Counted from the first letter of the stretch, positions 29,330-38,705 are shown. The stretch is 64,000 nt of DNA from Streptomyces rishiriensis (GCF_003112535.1 NZ_BEWA01000009.1:124001-188000), one strand, 5' to 3'. The notes: generated from the letters alone by a model not told the origin. Made by a program: numbers and translations.

Positions 29330-29938
29330 TTACGCGTTCTTGATCGCCGAGATGTCGAAGTTCAGCTTGATCTTGTCGGAGATCAGGACGCCACCCGTCT
29401 CCAGGGCCGCGTTCCAGGTCAGACCCCAGTCCGAGCGGAGGATCTCGGCTTTGCCCTCGAAGCCCACGCGCTCGTTGCCGAACGGGTCCTTGGCGGAGCC
29501 GTTGAACTCCAGGTCGATGGTGAGCGGCTTGGTCGCGCCGAGGATGCTCAGCTCGCCGGAGACGCGGTAGTCGTCGCCGCCCAGGGCCTCGGCGGAGGTG
29601 GAGCGGAAGGTCATCAGCGGGAATTCCTCGGTCCGGAAGAAGTCCGCGCTCTTCAGGTGGCCGTCGCGGTCGGCGGACCCGGTGTCGATGCTGTCCATCG
29701 TGACGTCGATGGAGGCGGTCGACCGGGACGGGTCGACGCCGTCCAGATGCAGCGTGCCGGTGAAGTCGGTGAACCTGCCCTTGACGTTGGTGACCATCGC
29801 GTGGCGGGCGGTGAAGCCGATCGTCGAGTGCGCGGGATCGATCGTGTACTCACCGGTCAGGGCGGCGAGCTCCGGGCTTACCGTGGTGGCAGCGGTGGAG
29901 GTGGTCTCGTCGGTGCTCTTGCGGCCGAAGATGCCCAT
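29330..29938 (-). CDS. YceI-family lipid-binding protein
   Basis: 202 residues. The YceI beta-barrel starts with GEYTIDPAHSTIGFTARHAMVTNVKGRF and has the FRTEEFPLMTFRST core. These lipocalin-like folds bind isoprenoid-type lipids. No signal peptide is present, unlike E. coli YceI, so it should be cytoplasmic. ATG 29938 follows AAGGAG. Two near-identical 14-base boxes lie 35-93 bases upstream. Confidence 0.9.
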   Translation of the reverse strand: MGIFGRKSTDETTSTAATTVSPELAALTGEYTIDPAHSTIGFTARHAMVTNVKGRFTDFTGTLHLDGVDPSRSTASIDVTMDSIDTGSADRDGHLKSADFFRTEEFPLMTFRSTSAEALGGDDYRVSGELSILGATKPLTIDLEFNGSAKDPFGNERVGFEGKAEILRSDWGLTWNAALETGGVLISDKIKLNFDISAIKNA

Positions 29939-30314
29939 GGCGTGCTCCTTGGGGACGGGAGGAGTCGAAGATGTTTAACCTTCAACGAGCTGACAGGAAC
30001 GACAGTAGACCCATTCCGTTCAACTTTCAACTTAATCGGGGGAGCAATTCTCCCAAGGTTGCGCCGCGTCGCCGAGGGAGCGCCCGACCGCCGTCCGGCG
30101 CTGTGGCTTCACCCCGGGGAGGGCAGCTGTGGCGCGAAATGTGAGCTGGGTCTCATTGGCCGGGTTTGTGCGACCCCTACAACCCCCTGGCCCTCTGAGC
30201 AGTCGGAACGGCTGTAACCCGAACCGGTTCTGTTCAGGGGTACCAGGAAAACGCTCCGAGGACTGTACGGAGTCGACGTCACTCTTTCCTTGGTGGGCTT
30301 CGTAAGGTCGCTAC
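29939..30314. promoter_or_regulatory. Divergent yceI / accB control region
   Basis: 376 bases. GTTTAACCTTCAAC (29973-29986) and GTTCAACTTTCAAC (30018-30031) are paired boxes 45 bases apart, probably a MarR- or TetR-type operator for yceI. At the right end TAAGGT (30303-30308) lies 6 bases before the accB ATG and could be the -10 of a leaderless message. No gene is seen. Confidence 0.5.
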
Positions 30315-31919
30315 ATGACCGTTTTGGAAGAGACGCCGGGTGAGTCGACCGCGGAGCCCTCGGAGCCCACGGACGCGCGCGGCCGCGTGGCCGAGCTGCA
30401 CGAGATCCGTGCCCAGGCGCTGGCCGGCCCGAGCGAGAAGGCGACCCAGGCGCAGCACGCCAAGGGCAAGCTGACCGCCCGGGAGCGGATCGAGCTGCTG
30501 GTGGACCCGGGATCCTTCCAGGAGGTCGAGCAGCTGCGCCGGCACCGGGCGACCGGGTTCGGCCTGGAGTCCAAGAAGCCGTTCACCGACGGCGTCATCA
30601 CCGGCTGGGGCACGGTCGAGGGCCGCACGGTCTTCGTCTACGCCCACGACTTCCGTATCTTCGGCGGTGCGCTGGGCGAGGCCCACGCCACCAAGATCCA
30701 CAAGATCATGGACATGGCCATCGCGGCCGGGGCTCCGCTGGTCTCGCTCAACGACGGCGCCGGCGCCCGTATCCAGGAAGGCGTCTCGGCGCTCGCCGGC
30801 TACGGCGGCATCTTCCAGCGCAACACCAGGGCGTCCGGAGTCATCCCGCAGATCAGCGTGATGCTGGGCCCCTGCGCGGGCGGCGCGGCCTACAGCCCCG
30901 CCCTCACCGACTTCGTCTTCATGGTCCGCGAGACCTCGCAGATGTTCATCACCGGGCCGGACGTGGTCAAGGCCGTCACCGGCGAGGAGATCACCCAGAA
31001 CGGCCTCGGCGGCGCGGACGTGCACGCCGAGACCTCCGGTGTCTGCCACTTCGCGTACGACGACGAGGAGACCTGCATCGCGGAGGTGCGCTACCTGCTG
31101 TCGCTGCTGCCGCAGAACAACCGGGAGAACCCGCCGCGCGTCGACTCCGCCGACCCGGCCGAGCGCCGCGGCGACGTCCTGCTCGACCTGGTCCCGGCCG
31201 ACGGCAACCGCCCCTACGACATGACCAAGGTCATCGAGGAGATCGTCGACGACGGCGAGTACCTGGAGGTCCACGAGCGCTGGGCGCGCAACATCATCTG
31301 CGCCCTGGCCCGGCTCGGCGGTCAGGTCGTCGGCATCGTCGCCAACCAGCCGCAGTCCCTCGCGGGCGTCCTGGACATCGAGGCCAGCGAGAAGGCCGCA
31401 CGCTTCGTACAGATGTGCGACGCCTTCAATATTCCGATCATCACTCTTCTGGACGTACCCGGCTTCCTGCCCGGCGTCGATCAGGAGCACGGTGGAATCA
31501 TCCGCCACGGCGCGAAGCTGCTGTACGCGTACTGCAACGCGACCGTGCCCCGGATCTCGCTGATCCTGCGCAAGGCGTACGGAGGTGCTTACATCGTCAT
31601 GGACAGCCAGTCCATCGGGGCCGACCTCACCTACGCCTGGCCGACGAACGAGATCGCCGTGATGGGCGCCGAGGGCGCCGCCAACGTCATCTTCCGCCGT
31701 CAGATCGCCGAGGCCGAGGACCCCGAGGCCATGCGGGCCCGCATGGTCAAGGAGTACAAGTCCGAGCTGATGCATCCGTACTACGCGGCCGAGCGCGGCC
31801 TGGTCGACGACGTCATCGACCCCGCCGAGACCCGCGAGGTCCTCGTCAGGTCCCTGGCCATGCTGCAGTCCAAGCACGCGGACCTGCCCTCGCGCAAGCA
31901 CGGCAACCCCCCGCAGTAA
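30315..31919 (+). CDS. accB: Acyl-CoA (propionyl-CoA) carboxylase beta subunit
   Basis: Carboxyltransferase subunit (534 aa) transferring CO2 from biotin to propionyl- or acetyl-CoA. It makes methylmalonyl-CoA or malonyl-CoA for polyketides and fatty acids. The N-terminal half carries the acyl-CoA-binding GGxxA-type oxyanion motif (GPCAGGAAYSPALTDF). The C-terminal half carries the biotin-side motif (LRKAYGGAYIVMDSQSIGADLTYAWP). The small epsilon subunit gene accE follows, as in S. coelicolor accB-accE (SCO5535-5536, from memory). The biotinylated alpha chain must be encoded elsewhere. ATG 30315. Confidence 0.93.
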   Translation: MTVLEETPGESTAEPSEPTDARGRVAELHEIRAQALAGPSEKATQAQHAKGKLTARERIELLVDPGSFQEVEQLRRHRATGFGLESKKPFTDGVITGWGTVEGRTVFVYAHDFRIFGGALGEAHATKIHKIMDMAIAAGAPLVSLNDGAGARIQEGVSALAGYGGIFQRNTRASGVIPQISVMLGPCAGGAAYSPALTDFVFMVRETSQMFITGPDVVKAVTGEEITQNGLGGADVHAETSGVCHFAYDDEETCIAEVRYLLSLLPQNNRENPPRVDSADPAERRGDVLLDLVPADGNRPYDMTKVIEEIVDDGEYLEVHERWARNIICALARLGGQVVGIVANQPQSLAGVLDIEASEKAARFVQMCDAFNIPIITLLDVPGFLPGVDQEHGGIIRHGAKLLYAYCNATVPRISLILRKAYGGAYIVMDSQSIGADLTYAWPTNEIAVMGAEGAANVIFRRQIAEAEDPEAMRARMVKEYKSELMHPYYAAERGLVDDVIDPAETREVLVRSLAMLQSKHADLPSRKHGNPPQ

Positions 31920-31986
31920 CCCGACGGACCTCACGAGTAACCCGGCGGATTCCCTGCGGAAACCTCATCCACGGAGACTGACACCC

Positions 31987-32178
31987 ATGAACGCTCCCGA
32001 CATCCGCGTCGAGAAGGGCCATGCCGAGCCCGAGGAAGTCGCCGCCATCGCGGCGGTCCTCCTGGCTCGCGCGGCGGCCCGCCCCTCCGAGCCCACCGCG
32101 CACCGCTCCCGTCCCCGGGCCGGCTGGCGCCGCCTGGAACGCGAGGGCGGCTTCCGCGCCCCGCACAGCTGGCGCTGA
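31987..32178 (+). CDS. accE: Acyl-CoA carboxylase epsilon subunit
   Basis: 63-residue accessory subunit that joins and stimulates the alpha-beta carboxylase complex of actinomycetes. It begins MNAPDIRVEKGHAEPEEVAAIAAVLLAR and ends WRRLEREGGFRAPHSWR; the EEVAA...LLARAAARP helix and the W-x(7)-F-x(4)-W ending are typical. ATG 31987 lies 67 bases after accB. Confidence 0.9.
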   Translation: MNAPDIRVEKGHAEPEEVAAIAAVLLARAAARPSEPTAHRSRPRAGWRRLEREGGFRAPHSWR

Positions 32179-32196
32179 ACCCTCCTGCACGTCCCT

Positions 32197-32297
32197 GAAG
32201 GGGGCCCACCCGCCCGGGTGGGCCCCCTTCGGCATGCGCCCGGCGAAGGGGCCCGGTCCGGCCACGCGAAAGGCCCCCTCGTCGTGGAGGGGGCCTT
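32197..32297. terminator. Paired convergent terminators, accE / cvnD2
   Basis: First stem GAAGGGGGCCCACCCG with its perfect complement (32197-32230, 2-base loop). Second stem AAGGCCCCCTC / GAGGGGGCCTT (32270-32297). They end the accBE and conservon-2 transcripts from opposite sides. Confidence 0.85.
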
Positions 32298-32320
32298 CGG
32301 CTGTGCGGGGGAGGGCGGCG

Positions 32321-32902
32321 CTACCGCAGGCGCGCCATCAAGGCGTGCTCCACCAGGGTGATCAGCGCGGACTTGGCGTCGGCGCGATGGCGGGCGTCCG
32401 TCGTGATGATCGGGGTGTCCGGGCCGATCTGCAGTGCCTCACGCACCTCGTCGGGGTTGTACGGCTGGTTGCCGTCGAAGCCGTTCAACGCGATGACGAA
32501 GGGGAGGCCGCTGTTCTCGAAGTAGTCGACCGCGGGGAAGCAGTCGGCGAGACGGCGGGTGTCGACGAGCACGATCGCCCCGATGGCGCCGCGCACCAGG
32601 TCGTCCCACATGAACCAGAAGCGGTCCTGGCCGGGCGTGCCGAAGAGGTAGAGGATCAGGTCCTGATCCAGGGTGATGCGGCCGAAGTCCATCGCGACCG
32701 TGGTGGTCGTCTTGTCCCCGGTGTGGGTGAGGTCGTCGATGCCCGCCGACGCGGACGTCATGACGGCCTCGGTGCGCAGCGGATTGATCTCCGAAACAGC
32801 CCCGACGAACGTGGTCTTGCCCACGCCGAAGCCGCCCGCCACCACGATCTTCGCGGAAGTGGTGGAGCGGGAGGGACCCCCGCTAGAGCTTGCGAAGTCC
32901 AC
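32321..32902 (-). CDS. cvnD2: Conservon GTPase CvnD2
   Basis: Small Ras/MglA-like GTPase (193 aa). P-loop GGFGVGKTT (residues about 22-30), switch-II-like FGTPGQDRF, and an NGFDG segment at the position of NKxD. CvnD proteins are the G-protein end of conservons, membrane-associated complexes of sensor (A), roadblock (B), DUF742 (C) and GTPase (D). Its start overlaps the end of cvnC2 by 20 bases. It is nearly identical to CvnD1 at 37751. Confidence 0.93.
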   Translation of the reverse strand: MDFASSSGGPSRSTTSAKIVVAGGFGVGKTTFVGAVSEINPLRTEAVMTSASAGIDDLTHTGDKTTTTVAMDFGRITLDQDLILYLFGTPGQDRFWFMWDDLVRGAIGAIVLVDTRRLADCFPAVDYFENSGLPFVIALNGFDGNQPYNPDEVREALQIGPDTPIITTDARHRADAKSALITLVEHALMARLR

Positions 32903-33461
32903 TGAGCACCCTTTCGAGCAGTGTCACGTCTGGCTGGCCGCCGGCGCTCTCGTCGCCGCCGGGCTGATGGATGGCGACCAGTCCCGCCTCCGCCAAGTCG
33001 GCGACGAGGATCCTGGCCACGCCGAGGGGGATGGTCAGCAGCGCCGAGATCTCGGCGACCGACTTGATCTCTCGGCAGAGGTTGCAGATCCGCTGATGCT
33101 CGGGCAACTGGCCCTGCATCTGGTGCGGCTGCGCGGTGGTGTGCACCAGCGCCTCGATGGCGAGCTGGTAACGCGGGCGGGTCCGGCCGCCGGTCATGGC
33201 GTACGGACGCACCAGCGGGTTGTTCGCCGCCCCGGCGGGAGCCGCCTCGGGGGTCCGGCGGTGCGGCTGCACGGGCTGGATGCGCGGCGCCTGCGGCTGG
33301 TCGTAAGGGGACTGCCCGGGACCCTGGGGCGAGTACGGCCGCTGCTGGCCGGGCGCGGAGGGGAAGTCGTAACGGTTCGGGTTCTGGGAACCGTCGCCGT
33401 GACCCTGGGCAGGGCCGTACGACCAGTTACCCGAATTGGAACCGCCTGGGGGTGTTGCCAC
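32883..33461 (-). CDS. cvnC2: Conservon DUF742 protein CvnC2
   Basis: 192 residues. A disordered Gln/Pro-rich N-terminal 80 residues is followed by the DUF742 winged-helix-like domain (LVRPYAMTGGRTRPRYQLAIEALV ... HQRICNLCREIKSVAEISALL). CvnC1 has the same domain with only a 20-residue N-terminus, so the two paralogues differ mainly in the linker. It overlaps cvnD2 by 20 bases and follows cvnB2 after a 96-base gap. Confidence 0.92.
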   Translation of the reverse strand: MATPPGGSNSGNWSYGPAQGHGDGSQNPNRYDFPSAPGQQRPYSPQGPGQSPYDQPQAPRIQPVQPHRRTPEAAPAGAANNPLVRPYAMTGGRTRPRYQLAIEALVHTTAQPHQMQGQLPEHQRICNLCREIKSVAEISALLTIPLGVARILVADLAEAGLVAIHQPGGDESAGGQPDVTLLERVLSGLRKL

Positions 33462-33557
33462 TCTCTCTCCTCCTCCGACTGTGCCTGGCGCCCATCACAT
33501 GGAAGCCGCGTCCCGAAACCCTACGGCCTCAGGACGCCAAAACGCACCGTCCCGCTG

Positions 33558-33971
33558 TTAGTTGAGAAGGCTCCCTTGGAGCTCCGCACGAAGGTCGGGC
33601 GTCAGGACCGAACCCGCCCGGTCCACCAGAAGGGCCATCTCGTACCCAATGAGGCCGATGTCCGCCTCGGGATGAGCGAGAACCGCGAGCGAGGAACCGT
33701 CAGAGATGGACATGAGGAAGAGGAATCCCCGCTCCATCTCCACAACCGTCTGGTTCACGCTGCCGCCCTCGAAGATCCGGGAGGCGCCTGCCGTCAGGGA
33801 CGTCAGACCGGAGGCGACGGCCGCGAGCTGGTCGGCACGGTCGCGGGGGAAGCCTTCGGACATCGCCAGAAGGAGTCCGTCGGCGGAGACCACCACGGTG
33901 TGGGACACCCCCGGGGTGTTGTCCACGAAGTTGGTGATCACCCAGTTCAGGTTCTGTGCCGCCTGGCTCAT
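33558..33971 (-). CDS. cvnB2: Conservon roadblock/LC7 protein CvnB2
   Basis: 137-residue roadblock/LC7-fold protein, expected to bridge the CvnA kinase-like sensor and the CvnD GTPase. It starts MSQAAQNLNWVITNFVDNTPGVSHTVVVSADGLLLAMSEGFPRD. I chose ATG 33971 because the paralogue CvnB1 has the same start; a GTG at 33980 lies immediately after the cvnA2 stop and would add three residues. Confidence 0.93.
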   Translation of the reverse strand: MSQAAQNLNWVITNFVDNTPGVSHTVVVSADGLLLAMSEGFPRDRADQLAAVASGLTSLTAGASRIFEGGSVNQTVVEMERGFLFLMSISDGSSLAVLAHPEADIGLIGYEMALLVDRAGSVLTPDLRAELQGSLLN

Positions 33972-33981
33972 CGGGCTCACA

Positions 33982-36900
33982 CTAACGCTCCTGGTTGTAG
34001 GTGCTGTCAGGACCGAGGCCCTGGCCGTTCGTTTCACTGCTGCCTGCGTTGCGCCCGCGCTCGACGCCCCGTCGCAGGTTGCTCAACCTGCCTCGGACGT
34101 CCTCCGGGGCGCGGGAGACCTGTGGGCCGCCCTGGGGGGTGTTCTCGGCGGCGCCCTCGACCAGGTTGGCCTTGGGCACCCGGCGCGGCAGGCCGGAGGA
34201 GGTGACCCCGCCCGCCTTGGGCTTCTTCAGAGCGGAGGCCTGGTGCCAGCGCTCGTCGTTCGCCGACCGCCAGACGTCGCTGCCGCCGCTCTCGGAGGAG
34301 GAGGCCGACGCGTCCTGCTTCGCGGGCCGAGTGCCGTTCGCAGCGCTTGCGGGGGATCCGCGGCGAGGCAGACCGGCTTCGGTCAGCGCGTGGGGGGCGG
34401 AGGGGGCCGGTCCCGGACGGTCGAAGCCTACGCGGTTCTGCTCGCCCGCGTCAGCGGCCTGCACGGATTCCGCTTCCGGAGCGTACTGGTCCGGGTAGCC
34501 GTTCTGGTAACCGTTCGTGTGACCGTTCTGCTGGGGCCAGTCGTCCTGGTAGGGCTGCTGCTCCTCGTAGGGCCGGAAGCCCTCGGAGGTCCCGGCGGGG
34601 GCCGCCGGCCGCTCCTCCTGAACGGGCTCCGCATACGCGGGGTCCGGGTAGCCGCCGTTCGACGTGAAGGCGTCGCTCTGCGGCAGCCCGCCGTTCGTGG
34701 AGAACGCGTCGTTCTGCGGCAGGCCGCCGTTCTGACCGAAGTACTGGTCGTCGTACGCCGGGCGCTGCTGCTCCTCGTACGCCGTCTGCTGGTCGAACGT
34801 CCCGGGCCGGTCGGCATAGCCGGTGGCATTGGCGTCGTAGCCGTTCTGGGCGCCGTTCTGCGCGGGGTCGTAGCCGTTCTGCCCGGCGTCGTACTCCGGC
34901 CGGCGTTCGGCGTCGAAGCCCTCGCCGTAGGAGGGGGTCTGCGCCGGCTGCTGCTGGCCGTGCTGGCCGGACTGCTGGCCCTGCTGCTGACCGTTCTGGC
35001 CTTGCTGCTGACCGTTCTGGCCGTGCTGCTGACCGTGCTGGTCCGGCTGGGTCTCCAGCGCCGCACGCCGTTCCTCGCGCAGCAGGGAGCGGCCCACCGG
35101 GTCCAGCTCGCGGATGTCGTCGGGGACCTCGTAGCGGCTGTCGTCGAAGCCCAGCTCGGCGGCCGTGCGCATCGGCAGACCGGTGTTGAAGTCCTCGCCG
35201 CCGAAGTTCTGCTGCTGCTCGGGGATGATCTGCGAGACCGTGAAGTCGTCGCGCGACTGCTGCTGCTCGCCGCCGCCACCGTGGGTGATGGCGTCCGGCA
35301 GCATGACCAGCGAGGTGGTGCCGGCCTGCTCGCCCGAGGGACGCAGCTGGACGCGGATGCCGTGCCGGTCGGACAGTCGGCCGACCACGAACAGGCCCAT
35401 GCGCTGCGAGATCGCGGCGTCCACCGTCGGCGGGTTGGCCAGCTTGTGGTTGATGTCCGCGAAGTCCTCGGCGGTCAGGCCGATGCCCTTGTCGTGGATC
35501 TCGATCATGACCCTGCCGTCGGGCAGCCGGGTGGCGGTCACGCGGACCTTGGTCTGCGGGGAGGAGAACGTGGTGGCGTTCTCCAGAAGCTCGGCGAGCA
35601 GGTGCACGAGGTCGGTCACGGCGCGGCCGTGGATCTCGGCCTCCGGGACGCCCGACAGCTCGATGCGCTCGTACTGCTCCACCTCGGAGGAGGCCGCGCG
35701 CAGCACGTCGACCAGCGGAACCGGCTGGTCCCAGCGGCGGCCCGGCTCCTCGCCGGCGAGGACCAGGAGGTTCTCGCCGTTGCGGCGCATACGGGTCGCG
35801 AGGTGGTCCAGGCGGAAGAGGTTCTCCAGCTGGTCCGGATCGGCCTCGTTGTTCTCCAGGTCGGTGATCAGGGTCAGCTGGCCCTCGATCAGCGACTGGT
35901 TGCGGCGCGAGAGGTTGGTGAAGATCGCGTTGATGTTGCCCCGCAGCAGCGCCTGCTCGGCGGCGAGCCGGACGGCCTCGCGGTGGACCTGGTCGAAGGC
36001 GCGGGCGACCTCGCCGATCTCGTCCGTGGTGGTGATCGGGATGGCCTGCACGCGGGTGTCCACGCGCCCGGGGTCGGTGCGCGAGAGCTGGTCGACCAGC
36101 ATCGGCAGCCGCTGTTCGGCGATGCCGAAGGCGGCGTTGCGCAGCTGGCGCATCGCGCGGCTCATCTGACGGGCCACGGCGCCGGCGAGGATGAACGCCA
36201 GGAGCAGGGCGACGACGACCGCGGCGCCGGTGATGATCGCGGACGTCTTGGCGTCAGCCGCGATGTCCGAGGCCTCGGTCACGGCCTTGTCGGCCATGTC
36301 CGACTCGATCTGCCGGTAGGCGTCGTACTTCAGCGTGGTGACCGCCCACCAGTTCTCCTTGCTGATGCCCTTCTCGGCGAGACCGGCGCGCTCGGCGCCC
36401 GACTTGGTCTCCATCGTGGAGATCGCGCCGACCATGGTGGTCGGGTCGGACGGCGGCGGAACGTAGTCGGGGTCCTTCTGCTTCTGCTCGGCGGCCAGCG
36501 CGGCGCCGTCGCTCTTGATCTTCGCCGAGGCGTCGTCCAGCCGCTTGGCGTCGGCCTCGGTGCCGCCGCCGATGTACTCCTCGACGGCGATGCCCTCGAG
36601 GTAGGCGTACGAGGAGAGGGAGACCTTCTGCTTGGCGAAGTCCGTGTCCTGCGGGCCCGGCTTGATCAGCAGATGCATGCCGATCGAGCGCTCCAGGGAG
36701 AGCGCGGCCTTGGTCAGCGAGATGGCGTAGACGGTACGGCCGTAGGAGGTGATGTTTCCGGTGCCCAGGCCGAGCTCGTTGGAGAACTCCATCAGCGGGT
36801 GCGCGACCTGGGTGTAGCCCTCTTCGGTCTGCACGCCGGTGAGCTTGGAGGTATAGGCGGCCGCGCGCAGCGCCGGCAGCTTGGTCTCGGTGGCGCGGAA

Positions 36901-37374
36901 CAGCTTCAGCCTGCGCTCCAGGCCGGGCTTGGCCGGCATGTTCTGCGCGGCTGCGTCGAAGGCGTCGGCGGCGGCGTCGGTGGCCTTGCGGGACGCCGTG
37001 ACCGTGGGGTCGTCCTTCTTGCCGGCGAGCAGGGGAGCGGCGGAGACGTCGCGTTCCTTGTACAGGGCGTCGCCGTAGCTCAGCGAGGCCCGCACCAGAC
37101 GCGCGGTGCTCTCCGCGTCCTCTGCCTCCTGCCAGGTGTCGATCGAGCTCTTCACCTGGAAGCCGCCCATGACCAGGCCGACCACCACGGGTATGAGCAG
37201 AATCGCGTTCAGCCGGGTCGGCACGCGCCAGTTGCGCGGGGAGAGACGGCCGCCGCTCTTCGCGGGCGCGGCCGTCGGCTCCGAGCCGGGCGCAGGGGCG
37301 GTCGCCGCTCCGCGCGGCGGCGGGGTGAAGTTGCCCCGCGCCGCCGGCTCGGGACTTTTCTTGCTTCGCCTCAC
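33982..37374 (-). CDS. cvnA2: Conservon sensor histidine kinase-like protein CvnA2
   Basis: 1130 residues. Transmembrane segments at about 55-73 and 378-398 flank an outside NIT-type (nitrate/nitrite-sensing-like) helical domain. HAMP, a helical region with DHLATRMRRNGENLLVLAG, and an HATPase_c domain follow, with the N-box ELLENATTFSSP near residue 600. The C-terminal 400 residues are disordered, with Gln/Gly/His-rich repeats (QQHGQNGQQQGQ) and many Tyr-Asp-containing motifs. It starts at GTG 37374 after GAGAGG. It heads the cvn2 operon and is expected to be membrane-bound, clustering with CvnB2, C2 and D2. Confidence 0.92.
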   Translation of the reverse strand: MRRSKKSPEPAARGNFTPPPRGAATAPAPGSEPTAAPAKSGGRLSPRNWRVPTRLNAILLIPVVVGLVMGGFQVKSSIDTWQEAEDAESTARLVRASLSYGDALYKERDVSAAPLLAGKKDDPTVTASRKATDAAADAFDAAAQNMPAKPGLERRLKLFRATETKLPALRAAAYTSKLTGVQTEEGYTQVAHPLMEFSNELGLGTGNITSYGRTVYAISLTKAALSLERSIGMHLLIKPGPQDTDFAKQKVSLSSYAYLEGIAVEEYIGGGTEADAKRLDDASAKIKSDGAALAAEQKQKDPDYVPPPSDPTTMVGAISTMETKSGAERAGLAEKGISKENWWAVTTLKYDAYRQIESDMADKAVTEASDIAADAKTSAIITGAAVVVALLLAFILAGAVARQMSRAMRQLRNAAFGIAEQRLPMLVDQLSRTDPGRVDTRVQAIPITTTDEIGEVARAFDQVHREAVRLAAEQALLRGNINAIFTNLSRRNQSLIEGQLTLITDLENNEADPDQLENLFRLDHLATRMRRNGENLLVLAGEEPGRRWDQPVPLVDVLRAASSEVEQYERIELSGVPEAEIHGRAVTDLVHLLAELLENATTFSSPQTKVRVTATRLPDGRVMIEIHDKGIGLTAEDFADINHKLANPPTVDAAISQRMGLFVVGRLSDRHGIRVQLRPSGEQAGTTSLVMLPDAITHGGGGEQQQSRDDFTVSQIIPEQQQNFGGEDFNTGLPMRTAAELGFDDSRYEVPDDIRELDPVGRSLLREERRAALETQPDQHGQQHGQNGQQQGQNGQQQGQQSGQHGQQQPAQTPSYGEGFDAERRPEYDAGQNGYDPAQNGAQNGYDANATGYADRPGTFDQQTAYEEQQRPAYDDQYFGQNGGLPQNDAFSTNGGLPQSDAFTSNGGYPDPAYAEPVQEERPAAPAGTSEGFRPYEEQQPYQDDWPQQNGHTNGYQNGYPDQYAPEAESVQAADAGEQNRVGFDRPGPAPSAPHALTEAGLPRRGSPASAANGTRPAKQDASASSSESGGSDVWRSANDERWHQASALKKPKAGGVTSSGLPRRVPKANLVEGAAENTPQGGPQVSRAPEDVRGRLSNLRRGVERGRNAGSSETNGQGLGPDSTYNQER

Positions 37375-37750
37375 TCGACCAACAACCTCTCGGCGGTCGG
37401 CACCTTCGTCGTGCCGCAGTGTCTCAGAGCCCGGTCAGCCATCGACCATCAGTACGTCATTGACTATTGGGCAGTTCAGGCATTCCAGCACGACGACCAG
37501 TCCTCTTCCAAACATGGGAAAGAGTGGGTTCGACGTGATGTAAACCCCAGATAAAACGGTCAAACAGAACGAGCCCCGTCAAAAGACGGGGCCTTCGTGC
37601 GCGCAGTGAGACCGAGCGACCGCGACGCGTGGCGGTGTCCGCCGATTCCACTGCCGAAACGTTATGAACACCGGAGCCGACCGTGTCAAAGGCCACAGCC
37701 GGCTCCGAAGCGTCTACGACAACTGCCGTAGGGCACGGCGATATTGAAAG
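37375..37750 (-). other. Gap between the two conservons
   Basis: 376 bases with no gene. Contains the cvn1 terminator (37573-37592), a weaker hairpin CGGAGCCG / CGGCTCCG (37672-37707), and, nearer cvnA2, relatively AT-rich DNA with an imperfect inverted repeat around CTCTTCC...GGAAAGAG (37502-37523) that may belong to the cvnA2 promoter. Confidence 0.5.
37573..37592 (-). terminator. Terminator of conservon 1
   Basis: Perfect 8-bp stem GCCCCGTC / GACGGGGC with a 4-base loop; on the minus strand it is followed by T-rich sequence. Lies 159 bases past the cvnD1 stop. Confidence 0.7.
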
Positions 37751-38326
37751 TTACCGCAGTCGTGCCATGAGCGCGTGCTCGACCAGGGTGATCAGCGCGC
37801 TCTTGGCGTCCGAACGATGCCGGGCGTCCGTCGTGATGATCGGGGTGTCCGGGCCGATCTGCAGCGCCTCGCGCACCTCTTCGGGCTGGTAGGGCTGCTG
37901 ACCGTCGAAGCCGTTCAGGGCGACGACGAACGGCAGACCGCTGTTCTCGAAGTAGTCGACCGCGGGGAAGCAGTCGGCCAGCCGCCGCGTGTCCACCAGC
38001 ACCACGGCGCCGATGGCGCCGCGCACCAGGTCGTCCCACATGAACCAGAACCGGTCCTGGCCCGGCGTGCCGAACAGGTAGAGGATCAGGTCCTGGTCGA
38101 GCGTGATACGGCCGAAGTCCATGGCCACCGTGGTGGTGGTCTTGTCCCCGGTGTGGGTGAGGTCGTCGATGCCCGCGCTCGCGGACGTCATCACGGCCTC
38201 CGTGCGCAGCGGGTTGATCTCGGAGACGGCGCCCACGAACGTGGTCTTGCCCACGCCGAAGCCGCCCGCCACCACGATCTTCGCGGAGGTGGTGGCCCGC
38301 CCTCCGTCAGAGCTTGCGAAGTCCAC
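37751..38326 (-). CDS. cvnD1: Conservon GTPase CvnD1
   Basis: 191-residue G-protein, more than 90% identical by eye to CvnD2 (P-loop GGFGVGKTT, FGTPGQDRF, NGFDG). Differences are mostly in the first 15 residues and a few surface positions. It overlaps cvnC1 by 20 bases, the same overlap as in conservon 2, showing that the two operons arose by duplication. Confidence 0.93.
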   Translation of the reverse strand: MDFASSDGGRATTSAKIVVAGGFGVGKTTFVGAVSEINPLRTEAVMTSASAGIDDLTHTGDKTTTTVAMDFGRITLDQDLILYLFGTPGQDRFWFMWDDLVRGAIGAVVLVDTRRLADCFPAVDYFENSGLPFVVALNGFDGQQPYQPEEVREALQIGPDTPIITTDARHRSDAKSALITLVEHALMARLR

Positions 38327-38705
38327 TGAGCACCCTTTCGAGCAGCGTCACGTCAGGTGCGCCGCCGTTGTTCTCGTCGCCGCCCGGCTGGTGGATGGCC
38401 ACCAGGCCGGCCTCGGCGAGGTCCGCGACGAGGATCCGTGCCACACCCAGCGGCATGGCCAGCAACGCCGAGACCTCGGCGACCGACTTCACCTCACGGC
38501 ACAGGTGGCAGATGCGCTGGTGCTCGGGAAGCAGCCCCATGAGCGCTGCCGGGTCGGCCGTGGTGCTGATCAGCGCCTCGATGGCGAGCTGATAACGCGG
38601 CCGGGTCCGGCCACCGGTCATCGCGTACGGACGCACCAGCGGCTGGTCGCCCTCATCCCCGTACGGCTCCGCGTACGGGTCATGATGGGCGGTGGGCGGG
38701 GTCAT
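38307..38705 (-). CDS. cvnC1: Conservon DUF742 protein CvnC1
   Basis: 132-residue DUF742 protein with short N-terminus (MTPPTAHHDPYAEPYGDEGD) followed by the conserved LVRPYAMTGGRTRPRYQLAIEAL domain and the LERVLSGLRKL end shared with CvnC2. Partner of the conservon sensor complex. A 112-base gap separates it from cvnB1. Confidence 0.93.
   Translation of the reverse strand: MTPPTAHHDPYAEPYGDEGDQPLVRPYAMTGGRTRPRYQLAIEALISTTADPAALMGLLPEHQRICHLCREVKSVAEVSALLAMPLGVARILVADLAEAGLVAIHQPGGDENNGGAPDVTLLERVLSGLRKL

Noticed and set aside
33706-37554. Very long + strand frame opposite cvnA2 (and a similar one at 38821-43014 opposite cvnA1)
   Set aside because: Antisense shadows; the minus-strand frames carry clear HATPase, HAMP and roadblock motifs, and the + frames do not resemble anything.
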